From positions 1-39,516 of the forward strand of contig CAJQQM010000228.1 in the NCBI GenBank assembly GCA_905480485.1: a stretch of 39,516 nt of DNA. Reading direction: 5' to 3'. Of the stretch, positions 33,358 to 39,516 are shown piece after piece (the first letter of the stretch is position 1; every line of letters starts with the position of its first letter). This DNA is from an uncultured Aureispira sp. Its GTDB lineage: Bacteria > Bacteroidota > Bacteroidia > Chitinophagales > Saprospiraceae. The notes beneath the pieces are model-generated. The model did no database searches. It saw only the letters and a list, made by a program, of their open reading frames with translations, and was not told where the DNA came from. Made by a program: the position numbers and the translations under genes.

Positions 33358-34488
33358 TTATTTTATGAGTTCTACGGGCATACCTTCATAGGCTCCTAAG
33401 ATTGTTTGTGCAAGAACTTGAGTTTGGTCTTTTAAGCCTCGGACAAACATATTATTACCATCAATTTTAACCACTTCTACAGGACTAAGTTGTAGTTGAT
33501 TTGCTTCTATGATATACACGGCTCGATTATCAACTAATAGTTTCCTAGGCAGTTGCATCACATTTTTGATGGTTTCTGATTGGATATAACCATTCAACAG
33601 CATACCTTCGTTGAGTTGAGCACTATTGACACTAATAAATAGTTTCTGAGATTGGGTTTGTTCTTCTATTTTTTTGCCAAAACGGGCTACACGGCCTTCC
33701 CATTTTCCATTTGTAGCCTCTGAATATAAATTAACTTTGCTATTTTTTTTGAAAAAAGCCACCTCATACAACGATACATTCGCTTCTACTTCGTATCGAC
33801 TCGGATGGGTCAATTCACCAAGTATTTGTCCCGAACGAATCAAGGCCCCCTTATAGATAGTTGAGTTGCTTAGCACAGCCTTGAAAGGGGCATGAATGCT
33901 ATATTTAGTCAAACGATGTTCTAGACGTTTTATATTTAAGTATTGATTTAGCAAGTTTTTGGAACCAATGAATAATTTTTCGCGCGCAGAAATTGCCTCG
34001 GGCATTTCTGCAATAGCATTGTCTATATTAAATTGATCGATATAGTTTTTCCAAGCCTCAAAATTATCCGAATAATCCGATTCAAGGTTGGGTAGTAAGG
34101 CTATTATATTGCTGTAAAGTTGACTCTTCAATGCCTTTATCTCTAGTTGTGCATCGGTATCATCTATTTGCAACATCAATTCTCCTTTTTCAAAAACAAC
34201 GCCTTCCCTAAATTCTTTTCCTACCTTAACTAGCGGACCATTTACTTCAGAAAATAAATCAATTTTTTGTCTAGCCTTTACTTTGCCACTCAAACGAACA
34301 AGCGCATTAAGTTGTTCGTTGCTAACCGGCAAACTTGTAGCATAATTGATCTTCGCAGCGGCCGCCTTGATTTGTTCTTTAGCAGATTCGTCGGGAGTAG
34401 AGGCCCCTAACTGAGCACTTAAACGCAGGCCCAAAACGAGTATGACTATACCGACAACAACACTTAGTTTTCTGAGTATTTTATTCAT
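33358..34488 (-). CDS. RND efflux periplasmic adaptor (membrane fusion protein)
   Basis: 376 residues. One N-terminal TM (VVGIVILVLGLRLSAQL) anchors it in the inner membrane. A lipoyl/barrel-sandwich half starts with VSNEQLNALVRLSGKVKARQKIDLFSEVNGPLV, an alpha-helical hairpin follows (about 115-195) and the second half of the sandwich returns at HAPFKAVLSNSTIYKGALIRSGQILGEL, then the beta-barrel domain. It links the permease to an outer-membrane channel. It starts 6 bases upstream of the permease; a separate channel gene must be elsewhere. Confidence 0.9.
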   Translation of the reverse strand: MNKILRKLSVVVGIVILVLGLRLSAQLGASTPDESAKEQIKAAAAKINYATSLPVSNEQLNALVRLSGKVKARQKIDLFSEVNGPLVKVGKEFREGVVFEKGELMLQIDDTDAQLEIKALKSQLYSNIIALLPNLESDYSDNFEAWKNYIDQFNIDNAIAEMPEAISAREKLFIGSKNLLNQYLNIKRLEHRLTKYSIHAPFKAVLSNSTIYKGALIRSGQILGELTHPSRYEVEANVSLYEVAFFKKNSKVNLYSEATNGKWEGRVARFGKKIEEQTQSQKLFISVNSAQLNEGMLLNGYIQSETIKNVMQLPRKLLVDNRAVYIIEANQLQLSPVEVVKIDGNNMFVRGLKDQTQVLAQTILGAYEGMPVELIK

Positions 34489-34625
34489 AAGTGATTTTTT
34501 ACAGATAAAAGGCTGCTTTTTTTAGTTCAAAATTTAGCAGGCAGGAGCAACCCTACACAATAATACCAAAAAACACACAAATGGTTCAGATAAGCCCTAA
34601 AATAATTGGATGCGCTATTCAATTT

Positions 34626-34661
34626 CAAAAGCCCTGTAACATGATATTTACAGGGCTTTTG
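34626..34661 (-). terminator. intrinsic terminator for the ferredoxin gene
   Basis: A 14-bp stem CAAAAGCCCTGTAA/TTACAGGGCTTTTG with an 8-base loop, 28 bases after the ferredoxin stop. The minus-strand tail is the stem's own TTTTG, followed by AAATTG, so termination relies mainly on the strong GC-rich stem. Confidence 0.7.
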
Positions 34662-34688
34662 ATTAAAATGCAAGTATATATGAACCGA

Positions 34689-35138
34689 TTAAACGTGCAA
34701 GATTTCTTTTTTCTTGAGCAGGCGTTCGTTGGTTTCCTCTAGGTTCTTATCGTCTTTAAAACGCTGTATTTTGTATTTGAGGTCTTCTGCGCTGTCTCCA
34801 AAACCTCCTGAACTTTCTAATTCTTCTTCCATAGTTTGAAGGTAGTCGGTCATCGGTACACAACAATCTACAGGGCAAACGGCAGCACATTGAGGTTCTT
34901 CATGAAAACCATGACATTCTGTACATTTATCCGGTACAATAAAATAGAAATCGTCTTCGACCGGTGCATGCATTTTTTCGGCTTCAACATCTTGGCCGTC
35001 TACCAAGGTAAATACACCGGATACCCCTGTTCCATCTGCATAAGACCATTCAATACCACCATCATAGATAGCGTTGTTTGGGCATTCGGGTTCACAGGCG
35101 CCACAATTGATACATTCGTCGGTTATATAGATTGCCAT
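34689..35138 (-). CDS. 2x[4Fe-4S] ferredoxin with a loop insertion
   Basis: 149 residues from the ATG at 35138. The longer frame to 35195 would include the promoter at 35165-35196 and is rejected. First cluster motif: CINCGACEPECP (Cys9, 12, 15, 19). Second: CTECHGFHEEPQCAAVCPV (Cys72, 75, 84, 88), the C-x2-C-x8-C-x3-C pattern of Alvin/YfhL-type ferredoxins. A 40-residue insert (about 27-66) separates the clusters, where YfhL-type proteins have about 20. An alpha-helical tail of 55 residues (97-149) follows. It transfers electrons in the cytoplasm; the partner is unknown. Confidence 0.9.
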   Translation of the reverse strand: MAIYITDECINCGACEPECPNNAIYDGGIEWSYADGTGVSGVFTLVDGQDVEAEKMHAPVEDDFYFIVPDKCTECHGFHEEPQCAAVCPVDCCVPMTDYLQTMEEELESSGGFGDSAEDLKYKIQRFKDDKNLEETNERLLKKKEILHV

Positions 35139-35164
35139 GAAATATAGTTTAGTTATTAAAAACA

Positions 35165-35196
35165 CAAAGATACTTAAACTGTCTAAAGAATGCAAA
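35165..35196 (-). promoter_or_regulatory. strong match to the Bacteroidota promoter, for the ferredoxin gene
   Basis: On the minus strand TTTG (35193-35196), a 20-base spacer, then TATCTTTG (35165-35172), which fits TTTG-N19/20-TAnnTTTG in full. Transcription should start near 35158, about 20 bases before the ATG at 35138. This settles the start choice for the ferredoxin. Confidence 0.65.
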
Positions 35197-35277
35197 AATT
35201 ATCGACATCTAAGTTGTTAGAGAGAGGTTAATATTTAGAAATAAAGAATCGGAAAGTATCATTTAGGTCGACGGTGA

Positions 35278-36285
35278 TCAGTTAGACGACAACATTGCCT
35301 CGATTTGTTGCACTATTTTTTCATTTGGAATGTCTTGCATGCATTTAAAATGTCCCTTGGGGCAATATTTATGGCCTATTTTGGAACAAGGTCGGCAATT
35401 TAAGCTTTGGTTTTGAAGTATTTTGTGTTGGGCCGTAGAATCTGTACCATAATACGGATACATTCCGAAAGCAGGGATAGTGTTGCCCCATATTGAAACT
35501 ATTGGACGCTTCAGTGCTGCAGCAATGTGCATAAATCCGGTGTCGTGACTAATAACTAACCTTGCTTGACTAACAATAGAAGCTGATTGATGCAAATTAT
35601 ATTGTCCACATGCATTAATGATGTGCTGTCCGACTTTGATAATTTGTGAGGCGCGTTCCTGATCTGAACGGTCGCCAATCAGAACAATTAACTGCCCTTT
35701 TAATTGTTGACAAATGGCCATTATTTTAGCGGTCGGCAGGCGTTTTGTAGCATGGGCTGCACCGATAACAAATACCAAAAATTGCCCCGCCTCAAGGCGT
35801 TGATCTAAATGATGCACGGGCACATGGTCATGGATTGGGATGAAATAATCAAGACCCTTACCGTCGTTTTTTACTCGGATCGCTTCAGCTGTCTTGAGGT
35901 AGCGGTCTACAATATGAAGATCGGGTAAGCGGTTTATTTTAAATTGAGTCATCCAAAATTTCTCGAGATTAATTTTATTGAAACTCAATGATTTGACTTT
36001 AAGTTTGTGTTTGATGTAACGGGTTCTTAAATTGTTGTGCAAGTCTATGATTAGCGAATATTCGGCAGCTTTCAAGCGCGGTATTATCGATTTAAGCGTT
36101 TGCGTGTTGGGGTCATATGCAATTACTTTATCGACATAAGGGTTGGATTGAACAATACAAGCAAAAGATGCTTTAGTTAAAAAATGAATGGATAACTGCA
36201 ATTGTTGTTTAATACAACGCAAAACAGGGCTTGTCAAAACAATATCACCAATAGAACTCAACCTTATGACCAATACCTTTTGCAT
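35278..36285 (-). CDS. glycosyltransferase family 9 (LPS heptosyltransferase-like)
   Basis: 335 residues. The N-terminus VLVIRLSSIGDIVLTSPVL and the C-domain VISHDTGFMHIAAALKRPIVSIWGNT are the two signature halves of GT9 enzymes, which add ADP-heptose or related sugars to LPS inner core. The four-Cys segment NCRPCSKIGHKYC...KCM near the C-terminus is common in this family. It is 4 bases downstream of the T9SS-sorted gene, so the two are cotranscribed. The donor and acceptor cannot be told. Confidence 0.9.
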   Translation of the reverse strand: MQKVLVIRLSSIGDIVLTSPVLRCIKQQLQLSIHFLTKASFACIVQSNPYVDKVIAYDPNTQTLKSIIPRLKAAEYSLIIDLHNNLRTRYIKHKLKVKSLSFNKINLEKFWMTQFKINRLPDLHIVDRYLKTAEAIRVKNDGKGLDYFIPIHDHVPVHHLDQRLEAGQFLVFVIGAAHATKRLPTAKIMAICQQLKGQLIVLIGDRSDQERASQIIKVGQHIINACGQYNLHQSASIVSQARLVISHDTGFMHIAAALKRPIVSIWGNTIPAFGMYPYYGTDSTAQHKILQNQSLNCRPCSKIGHKYCPKGHFKCMQDIPNEKIVQQIEAMLSSN

Positions 36286-36289
36286 AAAT

Positions 36290-37276
36290 TTAGGGTTGTA
36301 GGATTATTTTATGGGATAAAATGCCTTGCTTGGTGTCGATTCGCAGTTGATAAAATCCAGCCTTAAGACCAGCGGTTGGAATGCTAGTTATTGGTTCATT
36401 AGAATGCCAAACACATTGACCGGTACAGCTGTACAAGGCGAGGCCTAGATGTTCAAAATTTGTGTTGTTATCGATAAAAATGGCATGCCCTATCTTGCTA
36501 GGATTGGGGTAGACGCGCAAAGCACTGTTGTAGAGGTTTGAAATCCCAACACCTTCTTGATTCAATACAGCTACCGCATCTAAATCAAAACCCGATGACG
36601 CAAAAGGCGTCGGCCAAGGATCATTGATAGGCAGACCACGGCTATCTCGGCTGCAATAATTGGCCTGTATGGAACCAACTACATCGATAATTTTGATATG
36701 AGTAATAGCATTCAAGTCGACTATTGCGCTGTCTTGGATTAGTTCTTCCAAATCAAAAGGAGTGCCGTAATTCGCCTGATATTTACCGGCCAGATTATAG
36801 ATTTGCGTTGCATCAAGGGCGCCAAAAGCATCAATTTGTTGGAGGGTACTAGTGTTCGATATCGCTGGAAAACGCACATAGTTCAATCCATCCGAACTAA
36901 CTTCTACAAAAGCCAACTCTAGAAATGTTGCATTAAAGGCATTTTCAAAAACGGCGAAGTCGGCACCAGGACCATTTGAAATAGCTTGGTCGAATTCTAC
37001 AATAGCATAACCGCCATCTCCCAGACTTACAATACTACCATCGCCCGCTTGCCCGGTAGCATTCGATGCGGTGCCTGCCGATGCGGCCAAGGCACTTGTG
37101 TCAGCAATATTAGTGGGGCCCGCCACAACCGTACATTGACTCGCCCAAGCTTTGATATTAATAGCATCTTTTGAAATAGCAGTCGTACCAATTTGACCGG
37201 CGGGGGGCGCAAATTGTGCTATTGAGACCGCACTACTAAGTAAAAAGCTGCATAAAAAAACAATGAATAAATGCAT
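36290..37276 (-). CDS. secreted protein with T9SS type A sorting domain
   Basis: 328 residues. Signal peptide ends near SIAQ (about 18-21). The central domain (about 70-240) contains GDGSIVSLGDGGYAIVEFD, GPGADFAVFENAF and LAFVEVSSDGLNYVRFP, a beta-sandwich pattern seen in other Bacteroidota surface proteins, some encoded near corrinoid uptake loci (from memory, unverified). The C-terminal 75 residues are a T9SS sorting domain: LRVYPNP, LALYSCTGQ, LKAGFYQLRID and a final HKIILQP. It is therefore exported by the type IX system to the cell surface or medium. It is the first gene of an operon with the GT9 gene. Confidence 0.87.
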   Translation of the reverse strand: MHLFIVFLCSFLLSSAVSIAQFAPPAGQIGTTAISKDAINIKAWASQCTVVAGPTNIADTSALAASAGTASNATGQAGDGSIVSLGDGGYAIVEFDQAISNGPGADFAVFENAFNATFLELAFVEVSSDGLNYVRFPAISNTSTLQQIDAFGALDATQIYNLAGKYQANYGTPFDLEELIQDSAIVDLNAITHIKIIDVVGSIQANYCSRDSRGLPINDPWPTPFASSGFDLDAVAVLNQEGVGISNLYNSALRVYPNPSKIGHAIFIDNNTNFEHLGLALYSCTGQCVWHSNEPITSIPTAGLKAGFYQLRIDTKQGILSHKIILQP

Positions 37277-37654
37277 AAGGAATAGAGAATAAAATTAATG
37301 GATTGAAACCTGTATTTGCTACATCAGGCCAAGCATTTTGTGTTTGTTATTTGATAAAATAAAAGTCTCAAAAAAAAATTCAATCTTATTTTGAATAAGC
37401 AAATGCACAGATGTTCTTTTGGGGTTTTCAAATAATTAAAGCATTTTTGTATCTTGAAATAAGGCTTTAATAAAGCCTTTCCAAACATACAACCATAGGC
37501 CTACTCAAAATTAAGTTTTTATTTAGGAAACCGAAGCTTTGTATTGAATTTAATTCAAAAGTAAACCCCTTAGATACTGATAGCATTTGAATCGAATGAA
37601 TGGAGTTCTTTATCCGACAAAATTACTAAGCGTTTAGCGTCCAATGTCTGATAG
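37277..37654. other. gene-free interval with one hairpin
   Basis: No coding frame or RNA is recognised. A perfect 8-bp hairpin AAGGCTTT/AAAGCCTT (37461-37479) with a 3-base loop lies 176 bases after the leftward gene ending at 37655 and may be its weak terminator (minus tail ATTTC). The promoter of the T9SS gene must lie here but no full consensus was found. Confidence 0.5.
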
Positions 37655-38917
37655 TTAGTTGCCCAAAAGCGCATATATTTTTTTGGCTTCTTTGCTTAAT
37701 TTATAGTAAGTTGCTTTGTCTTTGGTCGACCTCCTTTTGGTGCCAATCTCTAAAATTTGATGTTTAAAAAGTAATTTTATCAGTTCTTTTACCGTAGAAA
37801 TACTAAGAAATTTGTAGTGATTAAATAGCTTGGACATCTCCTTTATTTGTGCCCAAGTAGCTACCATAGGGAAGTCTAATGTCTTGTCCAAATCAGCTTT
37901 TACCCATCCTTTTTTTTGCCGTATTTTTTGCTGGCAGAGTGTGATTAGATAGTTGTCAAGTTCTAAAGTTGCCTTTAAAACACTTTCACTAAATTCAGCT
38001 TCTGTGATAAAATTATCTAAGATAGATTGAGCGATTTTGTCTAAATTGATTTCAATAGGTAGTGTAGTTGAAACCCATTCTTTTTCGATCAGGAAGGGGA
38101 AATGCATTTTAGGATGATAGCCTTTTTGATTGCAATCAGTACAGGGCTGTACTATTTCAACACGTGTTTGTTTTAAATTAAGAAAACCACTACGCCGATT
38201 TTCGTAGGTATAGGTAGCGCCATTTCCTTGGCAAGAGGCACAAAACAGGCGTTCCATGAGGGGCCAAGAAGTATCTTTTGGTTGGTGGGATGTAGCAAAG
38301 GCACATTTTAAAATTCTAAGCCTCAATAATTGATTGTATAAACTTTTAGCTCGACCTGTATCAAGTTTGAAGTTTTTTTGAAGAAATTCAACATCAACAT
38401 CTTTGATTTTGTGCTGTAGTAGTTTGTGGGCAACATCCATAAGAATAGCGTCGTATCGACCCGCTATTACGCCATCCTCAAAAGCTTGCATCCTTAGACG
38501 TTTGCTTAACTCAATTACACTTGAAATGGCAAGCTTTGCAGTAGAATGTTTTGGGATATCCTTTAAACTCTTTTGAAGCATATCCGCCAAATCAACTTTT
38601 AGTTCAACAGTATGAATCCCAAGAAGCGATTCAGTTTTGGCTGCAGGAGATGGAATAGAATTCTTTGTTTTGTTGACTTGCTGAACAGGATTTGTACGTT
38701 CTAGATTGTTTATTTGTTGACGAATATTCTGATAGTCTTTGGAAGAATTCCACCGTCCTTTTGCATTTATTTTGACAATCTTTTCAGGGGCTAGTCCTTG
38801 TAGCCATTGGTATTTTTTGTGGGTATTATTTATAATTATCTGTTCACCATGAATGTCTAATAGTATGAAGATTTCCTGTTCCTTGTCAAATTTAAAAATA
38901 TAGGCTTTGGCTTCCAT
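37655..38917 (-). CDS. unrecognised protein with DnaJ-like Cys pairs and a winged-helix-like C-terminus
   Basis: 420 residues, no signal or TM, so cytoplasmic. Domains seen: an N-terminal beta-rich region (1-75), a linker (76-100), a helical region (105-210), a Cys motif with CASCQGNG (226-233) and CTDCNQKGYH (259-268), and a C-terminal helical part (290-420). The Cys pairs match the CxxCxGxG zinc modules of DnaJ, with two rather than four repeats, so a zinc ribbon is likely. The last 55 residues (FLSISTVKELIKLLFKHQIL, then TYYKLSKEAKKIYALL) resemble a winged helix with a wing at KRRSTKDKA. This suggests nucleic-acid or protein binding. Function unknown. Confidence 0.75.
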   Translation of the reverse strand: MEAKAYIFKFDKEQEIFILLDIHGEQIIINNTHKKYQWLQGLAPEKIVKINAKGRWNSSKDYQNIRQQINNLERTNPVQQVNKTKNSIPSPAAKTESLLGIHTVELKVDLADMLQKSLKDIPKHSTAKLAISSVIELSKRLRMQAFEDGVIAGRYDAILMDVAHKLLQHKIKDVDVEFLQKNFKLDTGRAKSLYNQLLRLRILKCAFATSHQPKDTSWPLMERLFCASCQGNGATYTYENRRSGFLNLKQTRVEIVQPCTDCNQKGYHPKMHFPFLIEKEWVSTTLPIEINLDKIAQSILDNFITEAEFSESVLKATLELDNYLITLCQQKIRQKKGWVKADLDKTLDFPMVATWAQIKEMSKLFNHYKFLSISTVKELIKLLFKHQILEIGTKRRSTKDKATYYKLSKEAKKIYALLGN

Positions 38918-39427
38918 AGATTGAGCGTACTTTAGAATAAATAAATGAGTTGACTAAAAAACATAATTTAATGTTTTTAATTAAACAGCCCAAATATGCT
39001 TAGTAAATACTTTGGAATCGTCTGCAAATACTTTTGACAAACCCGCTTCATTAGGTTTTCGACCATGTCTACTTCTTTCAAACTAAGGGTTCTTGTATGA
39101 TGAATAAAAAGGCAGAGAATGACGGTTCAATCGCCAACATTATTTTTTAAAATAAAAAATGCTGCGCGCATTAACAGAACCAAAAGAATTGAATGCATTG
39201 CTAGCTGAAATTGTTCAGTAATAGCAAGGCGTCAAAAATCAAAGCTAAGCGCTAAAACATATTTTCTAAATACCGTTGTATCGGTTTTGTCAATAAACCA
39301 AACAATAGTGGTAGTGAATTAGCAGGTGAATTTCAAAAAAGCAATAGAAAGCAGCATCCGCTTTTTAGCTTTCAAAGGCGCAAGGTTGATAGGGCCTGCT
39401 TTGTACTGACTTAGGGGCTAGCTTCGT
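38918..39427. other. gene-free interval near the right edge
   Basis: Only very short open frames are present on the plus strand: 11 codons from about 39065, 16 codons from about 39100, and 20 codons at 39159-39221 (MLRALTEPKELNALLAEIVQ). Plus-strand TACTTTTG at 39029-39036 is a possible -7 box. These may be gene remnants or chance. An 8-bp inverted repeat TAGCTTCG/CGAAGCTA (39419-39446) overlaps the stop of the next gene. Confidence 0.45.
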
Positions 39428-39516
39428 TTATTCAATTTCGAAGCTACTCAGAAAGACAGCCCTATCTTTATCGGCTATATCCACTTCCTCTAAAAATAGA
39501 TAATTATCGCTCTTTT
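39428..39516 (-). CDS. C-terminal fragment of a gene running off the right edge
   Basis: On the minus strand 28 codons are open from the window edge to a TAA at 39430-39428. The reading KSDNYLFLEEVDIADKD followed by RAVFLSSFEIE looks protein-like, but it is too short to assign a family. It could also be chance. The rest lies outside the window. Confidence 0.45.
   Translation of the reverse strand, partial: KSDNYLFLEEVDIADKDRAVFLSSFEIE

Noticed and set aside
35139-35195. N-terminal extension of the ferredoxin
   Set aside because: It runs through the promoter and adds a hydrophobic stretch that homologues lack.
37277-37654. Cobalamin riboswitch ahead of the T9SS protein
   Set aside because: The surface domain has relatives near corrinoid loci, but no B12-box-like conserved segment or long structured leader is visible.
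1-39516. CRISPR array, tRNA/rRNA genes, IS elements, att sites, prophage
   Set aside because: None seen: no regular repeat-spacer pattern, no cloverleaf sequence, no transposase or integrase frame. The tail-fibre-like protein stands alone.

Overview
The window comes from an AT-rich Bacteroidota chromosome. Several signs agree: ECF sigma/FecR pairing, a TonB-dependent receptor with a carboxypeptidase-regulatory plug extension, a T9SS type A sorting domain, DUF4159 and LA_2272-type surface-repeat proteins, and promoter-like TAnnTTTG boxes ahead of many genes. A marine Saprospiria-like lineage would fit, but that is a guess from the gene set; no rRNA or tRNA is present to confirm it. I see no CRISPR array, insertion sequence, integrase or prophage block, so this looks like ordinary chromosome with several accessory surface and secretion genes.

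Layout. 1-6353: a TetR regulator (cut by the left edge) is divergent from a tight four-gene operon. The operon encodes a penicillin-acylase-type hydrolase, a two-TM protein, a TraB/GumN protein and a secreted protein with four internal repeats; a 14-bp perfect palindrome lies in the divergent spacer. 6373-11276: a thioredoxin-fold protein, then a small operon (helical-repeat membrane protein, LolD-like ATPase, endonuclease V), then a TonB-dependent receptor. 11277-19072: a gene-free gap, a three-LysM protein, a run of hairpins ending in a strong terminator, then a leftward block (DUF4159, peptide deformylase, YqgF/RuvX, NhaD antiporter, a small secreted protein, a glycine-rich tail-fibre-like surface protein).

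19508-24243: a paired beta-helix lipoprotein and diheme cytochrome, convergent with an NAPE-PLD-like hydrolase, then a leftward fdx-iscX-kdsC group. 24401-27885: a leftward sigma factor / FecR / STN-domain operon whose last gene is a repeat-rich surface protein, where a SusC-type receptor would normally sit. 28146-30199: OmpA-domain protein and RluA-type pseudouridine synthase. 30196-34488: RND pump and adaptor without an outer-membrane channel. 34689-38917: a 2x[4Fe-4S] ferredoxin, a T9SS-exported protein with a GT9 glycosyltransferase, and an unrecognised protein with DnaJ-like Cys pairs. 38918-39516 is mostly gene-free, with the tail of one leftward gene at the right edge.

Much of the window serves the cell envelope: sensing (sigma/FecR), uptake (TonB receptor), export (RND, LolD, T9SS cargo), LPS sugars (KdsC, GT9) and surface proteins. 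Housekeeping genes (def, ruvX, rluA, nfi, fdx/iscX) are scattered between. Several start codons were moved from the longest open frame to an internal ATG because of signal peptides, promoter position or stop/start overlap; each case is explained in its entry.
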